Positions 45,725-54,818 of a stretch of 64,000 nt of DNA are shown here, one piece after another. The DNA is taken from contig JAVBNT010000003.1 in the NCBI GenBank assembly GCA_031551355.1, forward strand, positions 1 to 64,000. The letters run 5' to 3'. Each line of letters opens with the position of its first letter. Within the stretch, counting starts at the first letter, position 1. The position numbers were made by a program, and so were the translations under genes. Source of the stretch: JAVBNT01 sp031551355 (GTDB taxonomy: Bacteria; Vulcanimicrobiota; CADAWZ01). The notes below the pieces were generated by a model. That model did no database searches. It was not told the DNA's origin and saw only the letters and a program-made list of their open reading frames with translations.

Positions 45725-47122
45725 TTACTGATTTTTGGTATTCTGAAAGCTCTGGTTATAGCCGTAGAGAATACCGGGGGTTATGACCAAATCTTTGCCT
45801 TCCTTAAGTCCCTGAATAGTAAACTTCTCATAATCAGTGCTGTTAATTCTGGTACTGCCTTCTGTGCCTGCTTTATAGTCCGGTGAACTGTATACAAGTT
45901 TATCGCCATCATATATCGCAAAGTTTTTATTCGTTTTAGCGTCAACCACCATATTATCCTTACCGAAGATTTTACCGCCGCCAAACAGTCCGTTAGGTCC
46001 GCCGCTGGCATTGACAACACCGCCGCCCTCACCAAGACGTACAATAGTCGTGTCGTCACCGGTTCCCTCTTTGACATTTACAAATGAAGGTCCTTTGCCC
46101 ATAATAACTTCCGTTGTGTCATTGCCGGAACCGCTGTTATGGTTTACAACCATCGGTCCTTTGCCGCCGACATAAGTTGTTTTATCATTACCTGCACCAG
46201 TGTTAGTATCAGCATATAAACTATTCTTAGCTTTTATAAAGGTCTTATCATCGCCAAATCCTGTCCTTACGTTAGATTCAACATTCCTACCACCATCTAT
46301 AACAGTTGTCTTGCTGCCAAAGTTGCCGCTAACATCAGCTCTAAGATTATCCCGGCTGCGAAGCTCAGTAAAATCTTTTCCGGTTCCGGTGTTAACAGTA
46401 GCATTCAGTTTGCCTCTGCTGCTAAGACGTGTTACATCATTGCCGCGACCGGTATCAGCGTGAACCGTTGCTCCTCCTCTTCCTGCATTGTAAGTAAATT
46501 TATTATCTTTTGAATTACCTATATATTTTAGACGTTCATGAAAAGGCCTGGTCTGTCCATGATTGTGATGGTCATGGTTATGTGTATTATTATGATTATG
46601 ATGATGGTGGTGATGGTGATGTACCGGCGGATGATTTGACGGAGGATTATAAACAGGAAGCTGTGATGTCCCACTGTTTCCGTTCCAGTTATTGGCATCA
46701 TTAATACCTTGCTGATATCCGTCAACATATCCATTATTATAATTCTGACCATTGTCATAATAAGGATAATTCGGCATCTGATAACCGCTGTTAAGCCCTG
46801 TTGACTGATTCTGCTGAGCCATCTGCATCATTATCATCATCATCATCATCTGCTGCATCTGCATCTGCTGCTGATACTGTTGAAGCATCTGCTGCATTCC
46901 TTGCATTCCCTGCATTCCGCAGCAAGGCATCATCTGGCTGAACAAAGACATTGGGGACATTCCCATTCCACCGATGTTCGAGTTGCAAAACGACATCGGC
47001 TGACCCATAAGCATTGATGCGCCGAAAAAGTTGCCGAATGCCTGAGAAGAGATTCCCATATTCAACGACAGCGAAACATTTTGCGGGGCGCCAAAACCAA
47101 AACCTATGACTGAGTGAGACAT
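45725..47122 (-). CDS. Met/Gln- and His-rich protein with ~22-residue GxGxDxT repeats
   Basis: 465 residues, unrecognised family. The N-terminal quarter is Gly/Met-rich, with a run of Met/Gln (QMMMMMIMMQMAQQNQ near residue 100). A His/Asn-rich block follows (HPPVHHHHHHHHNHN, near 165). From about 220 to 375 there are six or seven repeats of about 22 residues with TGxGxDxT cores (NTGRGNDVT, NTGTGKDFT, RTGFGDDKT, NTGAGNDKT, NSGSGNDTT, EGTGDDTT), like RTX or beta-roll units. There is no signal peptide. Metal binding and surface export without a Sec signal are possible inferences. ACGGAGG precedes the ATG at 47122. Confidence 0.65.
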   Translation of the reverse strand: MSHSVIGFGFGAPQNVSLSLNMGISSQAFGNFFGASMLMGQPMSFCNSNIGGMGMSPMSLFSQMMPCCGMQGMQGMQQMLQQYQQQMQMQQMMMMMIMMQMAQQNQSTGLNSGYQMPNYPYYDNGQNYNNGYVDGYQQGINDANNWNGNSGTSQLPVYNPPSNHPPVHHHHHHHHNHNNTHNHDHHNHGQTRPFHERLKYIGNSKDNKFTYNAGRGGATVHADTGRGNDVTRLSSRGKLNATVNTGTGKDFTELRSRDNLRADVSGNFGSKTTVIDGGRNVESNVRTGFGDDKTFIKAKNSLYADTNTGAGNDKTTYVGGKGPMVVNHNSGSGNDTTEVIMGKGPSFVNVKEGTGDDTTIVRLGEGGGVVNASGGPNGLFGGGKIFGKDNMVVDAKTNKNFAIYDGDKLVYSSPDYKAGTEGSTRINSTDYEKFTIQGLKEGKDLVITPGILYGYNQSFQNTKNQ

Positions 47123-47381
47123 TTTAAAATCCTCCGTATATTTTTTTATCAGTTGAGTAAAGTATACCATCACTACACCGGAAGCTCAATACATTTAACA
47201 AACATTTTACTTTTATTTAACAATTAAAGAAATTAATAAGAATCAGTTAATATAATGTTCACAAAAGAAGCATAATTCATATATAGATAATATATATCAA
47301 TATTTTCACAGCATAAGCAGGAAAGATGAATTTAGTTTATAATGTACCCTTGACAAAATGTATATTTTAAGGAGAATCATT

Positions 47382-48947
47382 ATGCAAAACGAACAGATCG
47401 CCTGCAGTATTACAGAAGCTATCGGGCAGTTCATTGACACTCCTGAGCAAAAAGAAAATCTGATTGAAAGAATAACGGCAACGCGTTATCAAATTGGCCG
47501 CACGGAAAGACGTTTCAGAGAAAATCTGACAGCAAATCCTCCCTGGGTTGAAGATGAATGCCTTGATGAAATAAAAACTATAACTGCTGAATTACAGCAA
47601 TATAACAGCCTTCTCGATGAACTCGAAAAAACAGTTGACAAAAGCAATATCCCGCAGGCCGAATCAATCAAAAACAAACTGGAAAAAACAATCGAGACTC
47701 TCAACAATGCCTTTTTTATTTTCCGCGACAAAGCGCTGATCGCCTGGGGACCTTTTATGCACGGCAATATAAATATGCTGATCGCCCTCTGTTTCAAAGC
47801 CAAATCATTTGACTCATCAATAATAGAAGTTCATCAGGAATTGGAACCTTTGATACAGGTTACAGAAAATCAGGTATCCGCGCTCAAAACAGAGCTTGAA
47901 GAATCACCGTTCAAAAACGCCATTCTCCAGTGGAATGACGAGTATATAAAAATACTAAAGAAAAATATGAAAATAAAGCCGGAAGAACTTGATAAATTTA
48001 TTGAAGAACTCCATATTCTAGGCAACAAATATTATTCCATAGATCTTTTCAATATCGCCAGGAATTATGCTTCCCAAAACGATATACTGCCGATAGCCGA
48101 GCTGGTTCTTGAATGTTCGGGATTATATGCCAAAGAATATCTTCCGGCAGAAATCTTTATGGAAATTTTATCGGCACTCGAACTGAATATAGAGCAGATA
48201 CAGTCAATCGTCCCGCTACAGGATGACTCGATTCAGGAAAACGACGGCGAAAACGATATCGTTTACAACAGTGATATAGACACATCGGCACTCATTGAGT
48301 CAATGACAATGATGCAAAAATCAATTGAACAATATTACACCGACATCGACGAAGGCAATACCAATACGTCAAAAAATGAGTCACTGCTGAAGCAGGGCAT
48401 CGAAAAATTCAGAAACGAAATGAAGCACCTTAATGTGCTTGCTGAGCGTGAAGGTAAAATTCCCTGTACCAAATGCGGCGGCTACAGTCCGGGCAATACC
48501 AGATACTGCGAAAAATGCAATGCCCCTCTGCCGGCAATATTAGTGGAAACATTCTCAACAATCGAAGTTATGGATGACAATTCGGATGCTCTGTCCATAG
48601 TCATGACAACCAATATCGAACAGCTTTTCTCAAGTGCCGAAAGCTTCTTTTACGGAGAAATTTCAAAAGAGCAGTTTGCAGACTCCATTGCTAAATTTGA
48701 ACGTCTGATTGAACGCGCCAAAAAGATGGCACCTAAAGACGATGACAGCGACGAAATATTAAAACAGACGGCCCAAAATTATCAGGAAGGCCTGAAACAA
48801 ATATCCGCCGGAAATGAGATTATTAAGTCCCTTATGGAAAAACGCGAAGAAAATTTACTTAACAGCGGAAAAGAAACTGTCTGGAAAGGAGTCGGCATTT
48901 TGCAGGAAATGCAAAAGGTCCTGACACCATATATAGAAAAGAAGTAG
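47382..48947 (+). CDS. Helical zinc-ribbon protein, unknown function
   Basis: 521 residues, mostly charged helix with coiled-coil character (for example LQQYNSLLDELEKTVDK). A zinc ribbon CTKCGGYSPGNTRYCEKC lies around residues 365-382. There is no signal peptide or membrane segment. AAGGAGA sits before the ATG at 47382. It is divergent from the His/Met-rich gene, which shares its ~260-base upstream region, so the two may be co-regulated. The zinc ribbon resembles that of the FHA protein at 26382. Confidence 0.65.
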   Translation: MQNEQIACSITEAIGQFIDTPEQKENLIERITATRYQIGRTERRFRENLTANPPWVEDECLDEIKTITAELQQYNSLLDELEKTVDKSNIPQAESIKNKLEKTIETLNNAFFIFRDKALIAWGPFMHGNINMLIALCFKAKSFDSSIIEVHQELEPLIQVTENQVSALKTELEESPFKNAILQWNDEYIKILKKNMKIKPEELDKFIEELHILGNKYYSIDLFNIARNYASQNDILPIAELVLECSGLYAKEYLPAEIFMEILSALELNIEQIQSIVPLQDDSIQENDGENDIVYNSDIDTSALIESMTMMQKSIEQYYTDIDEGNTNTSKNESLLKQGIEKFRNEMKHLNVLAEREGKIPCTKCGGYSPGNTRYCEKCNAPLPAILVETFSTIEVMDDNSDALSIVMTTNIEQLFSSAESFFYGEISKEQFADSIAKFERLIERAKKMAPKDDDSDEILKQTAQNYQEGLKQISAGNEIIKSLMEKREENLLNSGKETVWKGVGILQEMQKVLTPYIEKK

Positions 48948-48948
48948 C

Positions 48949-50316
48949 CTAGAACTCTTTAAAATCAGCCTCAGCCTGTCCGGCATACAATACGGCAAAA
49001 TCCGCAAGCCTTTCCGACAAAACACTGCTTTTACCGCCAATCCAATCGGTAATCAGTTTAGCATTTCCTTTTTTGCAGCAATGTGAGCCGGCAATTACCT
49101 TCGCCGACTGAGACGCAAGCTCAGACAGTTTTTCGAAATCATCCACTTTAGACAGTTTTACGGTAGCTTTTACGGATTCCCTCTCTCTAACAAGATATGA
49201 GAACCCGTCAATATTTGTATAGCCTGACAAATCATTTTGCAGTCCGCCCAAAGTTTTTTGGCCATCAAAAATAGATTTACCGTCAGCCTTTGACAAATCA
49301 CCGCTCCGGTCAATGACAGCAGAAGGCATTAATTGCTTCACCTCCACGATAACAGGAAGGGGATTTTTATCATACGAAGCCAAAACCCAATAGCGTTTCA
49401 AACCGAAACTGCTGCCGCCGCTATCCTTTTTTTCACAAACATCAAAAATATTAAAAGAGAGCTTTTCTGCAGAACCGGTTACACACGATTTCAGCGCACC
49501 CTCCGCTTTTTTTCTTGTTTCCGGAGCAACAGGGCACAATTCATCATCATAAGCAAAAGCAAGTTTTCCGTCAACAGCCGAGGTATACTTTTTCAAAAAC
49601 TCCTTATGGTCTTTTTGGGACGACTTTTCTATAAGTTTTTTTACCGCTCCGGTGCTTGAGGAATGCGTCAGATAAGGCTGCGGCGTTTTTTCCCCCGACG
49701 CTGCCGAAAAGACTGTATCACAATAAACCTTCGAAAAAATATCCACAAGCTTCTTCTGCTGTGAGCCGTCAAGCTGTAAATCTCTTGCTTTAAGCACCAG
49801 ACTTGAGGCAAACCTCTCTAAATCCAGTTCCGGGCTGCCTTTCGCGCACTGATCAAAATCATTCATCCCCCATACACTCTCTCCCGAGGAAGATTTTACA
49901 ATGCCGAAATTACCGATATGGATATCCCCGTTAACGGTAACCTCCGGAGGATGCGGCAAAAGCGAAGATTTCTCAGAATAAACCCCAAATATATCGTTAT
50001 AAAACAATGGGGGAGTCGCCCTGTAAAAAGCCAGAACAGAGTCTTTCATTAATTCGTTCTTTTTAGCCGTATCTTCAGGGGAAAGTCCAAGTTTACGGTT
50101 AAATGATTTTATAAATGCTACAGAGTCCTTCGGGTCTGCAAGCAACTGCGATTGTTTACGAACAGATTTCTCACCGGAAAATGAAATTTGCGAATCAACC
50201 CGGCCGGAGGGAACAAAAGAATCATCAAAAACCGGCTCGGCAGTATCCGTTATGTCATGATGGCGCACAAAATCAGATGCTGTAAATTTCACAGAAAGAT
50301 TACCAATAGGTTCCAT
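48949..50316 (-). CDS. DUF2252 family protein
   Basis: 455 residues. The kinase-like core blocks GDIHIGNFGIV, WGMNDFDQC and SPELDLERFASSLVLKARD fit the DUF2252 family, which is distantly kinase-like but of unproven role. The ATG at 50316 is favoured; an upstream frame extends to 50400 through hydrophobic, AT-rich sequence without an RBS. It ends two bases after the convergent zinc-ribbon gene stop and is divergent from the selenoprotein pair. Confidence 0.75.
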   Translation of the reverse strand: MEPIGNLSVKFTASDFVRHHDITDTAEPVFDDSFVPSGRVDSQISFSGEKSVRKQSQLLADPKDSVAFIKSFNRKLGLSPEDTAKKNELMKDSVLAFYRATPPLFYNDIFGVYSEKSSLLPHPPEVTVNGDIHIGNFGIVKSSSGESVWGMNDFDQCAKGSPELDLERFASSLVLKARDLQLDGSQQKKLVDIFSKVYCDTVFSAASGEKTPQPYLTHSSSTGAVKKLIEKSSQKDHKEFLKKYTSAVDGKLAFAYDDELCPVAPETRKKAEGALKSCVTGSAEKLSFNIFDVCEKKDSGGSSFGLKRYWVLASYDKNPLPVIVEVKQLMPSAVIDRSGDLSKADGKSIFDGQKTLGGLQNDLSGYTNIDGFSYLVRERESVKATVKLSKVDDFEKLSELASQSAKVIAGSHCCKKGNAKLITDWIGGKSSVLSERLADFAVLYAGQAEADFKEF

Positions 50317-50489
50317 AATACACAACCTCATATAAAACGCAAAAATAAAATATAGTAAAAGCATCAATACAAAAACCCCATAAAAGTCCGTATTTACCAT
50401 CTATTATATACCTGTTAACAGAACAAAATACATAAACAAATTGTAAATTTTTCCCAAAAAAGCCGCAAAAACACAAAAATAAAATATAC

Positions 50490-50518
50490 TTGCCCCGGTA
50501 ACGGAAATCATTTATAAT
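50490..50518 (+). promoter_or_regulatory. Promoter of the first small selenoprotein gene
   Basis: TTGCCC (50490-50495), a 17-base spacer, then TATAAT (50513-50518); the start codon is 50 bases downstream. Confidence 0.65.
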
Positions 50519-50568
50519 TAAATAGAATTGCCTACGGCAATAATATAATACAAGGAGACGGGTCTTTC

Positions 50569-51069
50569 ATGAAAAAATATCTGCTATTGACACTCATAAT
50601 GGCTATGTTTTTAGCTGTTATGGCAACTCCCGGATACTGTGGCTGACGTCCTATAAGCGTCCCCCTGAGTTCAGGGGCAAAAAAACCTGTTGTTTCCACT
50701 TATAACGGAAACGAAGTTAGAAAAATGGTTGAGCAGACAACGGACAAAGATGAAACTCTAAAAGTTTACTACACGCTTCTAAACAACAAACAGATTGATG
50801 TTATATATGACAATCTGCTTTCTTCAAAAATGAAAAAAGAGGTAAAAAGAGCGGATTTCAGACAGCAGCAGTCTAGCGGCAAAAACTACACTTTAGAGCA
50901 AATCTGCGACAGTGAGAATTCAAAACCATCGGGAACAGAAATTACCGCCAAAGGAACATACAAACTGTCCGGCAAACAAAAGGAACAGAACAGAAGTTTC
51001 GAACAAAAATTTACATTGGTAAAAGACGGTAAATACTGGAAAATACAATCAATAGAAGAAATTAAATAA
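50569..51069 (+). CDS. Small secreted selenoprotein 1 (C-G-U motif, NTF2-like domain)
   Basis: 166 residues if UGA at 50644-50646 is read as selenocysteine (Sec26). A signal peptide (MKKYLLLTLIMAMF, then AVMA) is followed at once by TPGYCGU, giving a C-x-U motif close to the mature N-terminus. After a Ser/Pro-rich linker, residues about 50-165 form a small alpha+beta domain (VYYTLLNNKQ, FTLVKDGKYWKIQSIEE) like NTF2/DUF4878 folds. RBS AAGGAG lies before the ATG. A normal annotation would start at 50725 and miss both signal and Sec. It has its own promoter and terminator. Proposed periplasmic redox role; family unknown. Confidence 0.82.
50644..50677 (+). promoter_or_regulatory. SECIS-like element 1
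   Basis: UGA, 15 bases, then the hairpin CCCCTGAGTTCAGGGG (6-bp perfect stem, loop AGTT with G second). The loop starts 21 bases after the UGA, within the range of bacterial SECIS elements. Confidence 0.78.
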
Positions 51070-51074
51070 GCCCG

Positions 51075-51108
51075 AAGCCTCTGCGGTTAAACCATAAGAG
51101 GCTTTTTT
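51075..51108 (+). terminator. Intrinsic terminator after selenoprotein 1
   Basis: AGCCTCT pairs with AGAGGCT (plus inner GGTT/AACC), followed by TTTTTT. Confidence 0.85.
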
Positions 51109-51127
51109 ATTATAAAGGTAAAATTTC

Positions 51128-51157
51128 TTGACGGAGATAGCAAAAATAGCATACAAT
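51128..51157 (+). promoter_or_regulatory. Promoter of the second small selenoprotein gene
   Basis: TTGACG (51128-51133), an 18-base spacer, then TACAAT (51152-51157), located after the first gene's terminator. The two genes are therefore separate transcription units. Confidence 0.7.
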
Positions 51158-51190
51158 ATAGTTGTATCTCCATAGAAAGGAAGTATGTCG

Positions 51191-51739
51191 GTGAAAAAAT
51201 ATCTTATACTGGTGCTGAGCATTCTGTTTACCGTTATATTTATAAACTTGCCGGCTTGTGCCGGTTGAGGCGCGCCAAGTTCTCCTGGTCCAGGAGAGAT
51301 ACTGAGAGAACAGGCGGATAAGTTTTCACAGACGCCTAAGGCACTTATGGAAACTTATTACAGTCTCATCAGCCGTCAAAGAAGTTATACCGTTCACCAA
51401 TATTTACTCTCCGAACGGGCAAAAAATCAAATAAAAGCAAAGAACTTTGTAAAACAATCGAAAAACAAAAAATACACAATCGAAAGCATTGATATCGACG
51501 AGTTTGAAAAACAGGCGCTGGTAACCGTAAAGCTAAAATGTACAACTCATTACGGTATTTTTGATAACCTGAGATACACATTCCTAATCGGTGCGATAAT
51601 GAAGACACTGCAAAAATACAGTGACAAATCAGTTCCCGGAGAGTATAAACAAAGCTTTACACTGATAAAAATGCCCAACGGGTCCTGGAGAGTCAGTGAA
51701 GTTGGAGTAATCGGTAAAACCAGTCTGGCAGAAAAGTAA
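51191..51739 (+). CDS. Small secreted selenoprotein 2 (C-A-G-U motif, NTF2-like domain)
   Basis: 182 residues if UGA at 51266-51268 is Sec26, the same position as in its paralogue. A signal peptide is followed by LPACAGUGAP, a redox-type C-x-x-U; LPAC could also be read as a weak lipobox. After a Pro/Gly-rich linker the domain aligns with paralogue 1 (METYYSLISRQ, KKYTIESIDI, FTLIKMPNGSWRVSEVG) though overall identity looks low. GTG at 51191 is preferred over ATG at 51185, because AAAGGA at 51176 is better spaced and MKKYLI matches the paralogue. Standard annotation would start at 51347. Function unknown. Confidence 0.82.
51266..51297 (+). promoter_or_regulatory. SECIS-like element 2
   Basis: UGA, 12 bases, then the hairpin TCTCCTGGTCCAGGAGA (perfect 7-bp stem, loop GTC). 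The loop begins 19 bases after the UGA and starts with G. Confidence 0.8.
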
Positions 51740-51770
51740 TATAAAAAAATTACATAAATTTAAAACAAAT

Positions 51771-51803
51771 AAAAAATCAGCTTCCAAACGAAACTGATTT
51801 TTT
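51771..51803 (+). terminator. Terminator after selenoprotein 2
   Basis: AAAAAATCAG and CTGATTTTTT form a perfect 10-bp stem ending in a T-run; it can also work for the convergent gene. Confidence 0.7.
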
Positions 51804-51851
51804 ATTTTGCGAATTATTTTCTTTTAGCTATGGAGTTTTTCCGGAACGGCA

Positions 51852-53300
51852 TTATTTATTTTTAACTACAGCAACTTTATCGGTATTATCATTACATATA
51901 CAGATCTTGGTATTGAGAATATAATCAGCCGATGTTACCTGAAGAGTATGGTTTCCGGCGGCGATCCTGCCGTCGGAAGTTGTCCAGCAACCGTTGCTGT
52001 ATGTAAGCGGATAATCATCAAAACCGAGAGTATCGGCGAGATCTTCCTGAAGAACAATCCTGGCGGTTATGCCGGAGGTAATCTCCTCGTAAGTGCCGTC
52101 AATATTCCTGGGTTTGTATATCTTAAGTTTCAACGGCAGCTGTTTGCGGGCAAAACTGACTGTATCAATCGGGAACCGGGCCTCAATCGGGTCAAACACC
52201 GGAACGGCAACAGTTCTTTCTTCATCCGAAAAATCGGGGATGGAAAAAGTATATGTTCCCGCAGCAAGGCCGCGGAATTCCATCCAGGCTCTGCTGGTGC
52301 CTACCGATAAAAGTTTGTTTTCAGCGATGATACTCCCGTTCTGCTTTATAACATAGGACTCGTCTACAAGTTCTATACAGTCATACTCAGTTCTCAGATA
52401 TTGAAAATCAGTATAAGACCTGACATAAATATCCATCGGAGAAGTCATATCGGATGTAAAGTTGAGTTTATAAGGCAAACAGGAGTTGGGCGTACCCCAG
52501 AATAAATATACGGTGTTGATGCCGGCGGACAGTTTGGGGAACGTAAAGCTCTTGATGTTTGCGGTGCCCTGACCTCCCATCACCTGTCCCATCCAAACCC
52601 CGTTCAAACTTACGTAGTCCTTATAGAAAACCGGATCTGTCGTTCCCTCCTCATAGAAACGGATTACAAAATTATTCTTTTCAATTCTTACGAGACTGAC
52701 GACAACGGAATCTGTATTTTCGTCAACAACAAAGGAGGCGGTTTCATCGGAATAGCCGGGAATAGAAAGCGTATAGCTGCCAACCGGCAGTTTCTGGGTA
52801 TAATATTCGTTTCTGCCGGCAACCCAGGTAATGTCTCCCTTAGCCTGTTTGCCGTTATAAGTCAGATGAACCGTCGATTCCGTATACGGCTGGTTATCCT
52901 GATCGACAACGGCGAGACGGACCTGCTTTTCGACAATGCCCTTGGTCAGGATAATATTTTCAGACTTATCGGCATCGGAAATAGCGATATCCTGATCGAA
53001 AACATCATAACCGGTCATCGTAGCATGAATGTGATATATCCCCTGAGGCAGGTTTCTGAACTCGTAAAATCCGTTGGCATCGGCCTGGACTACCATATTT
53101 ACCGGTCCGGTCAATTCTATTGTCGCCCCGGGAATAACTGCTCCCGTGACATCCATAACGGTTACCGAAAAAGCATGCGTCACCGGAGCCGGTGCCGGAC
53201 CGACGGGTCCGAAAGAAGTATTGCAATTCTGACTTCCGCACCCGTAAAGCAAAAAAACAACCATCAACGCAAACATGTTTAAAGACAGTTTTTTGATCAT
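51852..53300 (-). CDS. Lipoprotein with carboxypeptidase-regulatory-like repeats
   Basis: 482 residues. A signal peptide ends in FLLYGC (lipobox), followed by a Gly/Pro linker and several beta-sandwich units. The first (FSVTVMDVTGAVIPGATIEL, then DANGFYEFRNLPQGIYHI) is a clear carboxypeptidase-regulatory/CnaB-like domain, and later segments (LPVGSYTLSIPGYSDE, LAAGTYTFSIPDFSDE) repeat the same pattern. No enzyme site is present. AGGGGA lies before the ATG at 53300. Probably a cell-surface structural or adhesive lipoprotein, related in style to the protein at 56212. Confidence 0.78.
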   Translation of the reverse strand: MIKKLSLNMFALMVVFLLYGCGSQNCNTSFGPVGPAPAPVTHAFSVTVMDVTGAVIPGATIELTGPVNMVVQADANGFYEFRNLPQGIYHIHATMTGYDVFDQDIAISDADKSENIILTKGIVEKQVRLAVVDQDNQPYTESTVHLTYNGKQAKGDITWVAGRNEYYTQKLPVGSYTLSIPGYSDETASFVVDENTDSVVVSLVRIEKNNFVIRFYEEGTTDPVFYKDYVSLNGVWMGQVMGGQGTANIKSFTFPKLSAGINTVYLFWGTPNSCLPYKLNFTSDMTSPMDIYVRSYTDFQYLRTEYDCIELVDESYVIKQNGSIIAENKLLSVGTSRAWMEFRGLAAGTYTFSIPDFSDEERTVAVPVFDPIEARFPIDTVSFARKQLPLKLKIYKPRNIDGTYEEITSGITARIVLQEDLADTLGFDDYPLTYSNGCWTTSDGRIAAGNHTLQVTSADYILNTKICICNDNTDKVAVVKNK

Positions 53301-53404
53301 ACTATTCCCCTTAATTTTAATTTTGTTTATTGCGTTAAAAATTACCAAATAAAATATACTATCGAAAAATAACATAAAAAATTACGAAAAAAAATTATGA
53401 AGAG

Positions 53405-54649
53405 TTAAATAACAACCTCCTTTATTTTATCGGATGGAGCTCCGCATACATGGCACATTTTAGGGTGTTCGCCGCCATGGAAAGTAAGTCCGCAGGACGT
53501 ACATGTATAAAATCTGTCACAAAATATATCCTTTTTGCCTGCAAGCTCATTATAAGCTTTTTCAAGCAAACCTAAATGTATCCTCTCGGCCTCCCGGGCA
53601 TCGTTAAAAGCATAGGCGGCAATTCCGGCATGTTCTTTTTTTGCCTGTTCCAGATAAGAAGCATACGTATTATCAACTTCATTGCGCTCACTGAAAATAC
53701 TGTCGGCAATCCTTTCCCTTGGTTCCTTAAACCTGTTCATTGCAAAATAATAATTTCTGGCGTGATAAAACTCCGAATCGGCTATAGCTAAAAACAGCTT
53801 CGCCGTATTCGGCATATTGCGCCTCTGCGCATCTTCCGCATACAGACGGTATTTGACATGGGCAATACATTCTTCCTTAAAAGAATCAAACAGGCTTTCA
53901 TTTATCTGCTGCTTATGGGCAAATTCATTTTCCACAAAACAAAGAGTCTTTATCCTGTATGACAATCCCGAATCACCGTAGTAAAATTCAACAACATGGT
54001 GGTAAGGCGAAGAGATACCGTCCACGGGCTCTATCCTGGCACCGCCGCCGCCGGTACAGATAAGTTTGATCCCATCCAAATCATCTTCAAAATAGGAATG
54101 AACATGTCCTGATAAAAAATACCGGATATTCTTTTTGTAAGGTTCAATAACTTCAGTGATTTTAGCCCACTCCTTCTCGGTGACGGAATTCCCGGCAACA
54201 GTGTTGGGCGGAGGAATGTGAAAGGCGATAACAATATTCTCACGCGAATAATTGTTCAAAGCCTCACGCAATACGTTCAAAGTTTCTTCCGAAAAGCTTC
54301 TTTTCGAATTATCAAGCACAACAATCAAAAGCCGGTCGTCGCAAATAAAATAATTTTTCCGTCCGAAATAATCCTCATAGGAGTGTGTGTCATGATTGCC
54401 GCAAAGCATATAAACCGGTCGGCGGCATATGGAGTCCATAAGTTCAGCCGTTTTCCCATAAAAAACAGGCGAACCTATGGGAACAATGTCTCCGGCAACA
54501 AGCAAAAAATCAGTATCCGAGTTGTTTAGCGCCAGATTAAAAACAGACATAATCTCTGCTCCCAGGCCATCGCAGCCGGGGTCTCCCACAAAAGCAAATG
54601 TATTTATACGGTCAAGAATGTTGACAGCCTTTTCAATTTTTTTTATCAT
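53405..54649 (-). CDS. Metallophosphoesterase fused to rubrerythrin and rubredoxin-like domains
   Basis: 414 residues. Residues 1-235 are a calcineurin-like phosphoesterase (GDPGCDG, VAGDIVPIG, CGNHDTH, FHIPPPNT, SGHVHSYF metal motifs). Residues about 250-375 are a rubrerythrin-like four-helix domain (EECIAHVKYRLYAEDA, ADSEFYHARNYY, DAREAERIHLGLLEKA). The end is a rubredoxin-type CTSCGLTF...CHVCGAP site. The first metal motif GDPGCDG departs from the usual DxHG form. GGAGAG precedes the ATG. It may couple peroxide or iron sensing to phosphoester hydrolysis; this is inference. Confidence 0.85.
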   Translation of the reverse strand: MIKKIEKAVNILDRINTFAFVGDPGCDGLGAEIMSVFNLALNNSDTDFLLVAGDIVPIGSPVFYGKTAELMDSICRRPVYMLCGNHDTHSYEDYFGRKNYFICDDRLLIVVLDNSKRSFSEETLNVLREALNNYSRENIVIAFHIPPPNTVAGNSVTEKEWAKITEVIEPYKKNIRYFLSGHVHSYFEDDLDGIKLICTGGGGARIEPVDGISSPYHHVVEFYYGDSGLSYRIKTLCFVENEFAHKQQINESLFDSFKEECIAHVKYRLYAEDAQRRNMPNTAKLFLAIADSEFYHARNYYFAMNRFKEPRERIADSIFSERNEVDNTYASYLEQAKKEHAGIAAYAFNDAREAERIHLGLLEKAYNELAGKKDIFCDRFYTCTSCGLTFHGGEHPKMCHVCGAPSDKIKEVVI

Positions 54650-54818
54650 ACAACTCTCCAGATTCTTAATATACTTAACAATATAATGGTCCCCTTGTCA
54701 AGACACAAAATCAAATTTCCTTAATGTAGCAAAATGTATTTTTGTTTAATTGCACACAGCTTGAAAAACTGCATGCTTCACCATCCCATTTTTTTAAAAA
54801 ACAGGAAGTTTAATATTT

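Noticed and set aside
50569..51346. Small-protein UGAs as simple nonsense mutations or sequencing errors (pseudogenes)
   Set aside because: Both paralogues have UGA at the same codon next to Cys, both have SECIS-like hairpins at proper distance, intact frames on both sides, own promoters and terminators, and the window encodes SelD and YedF.
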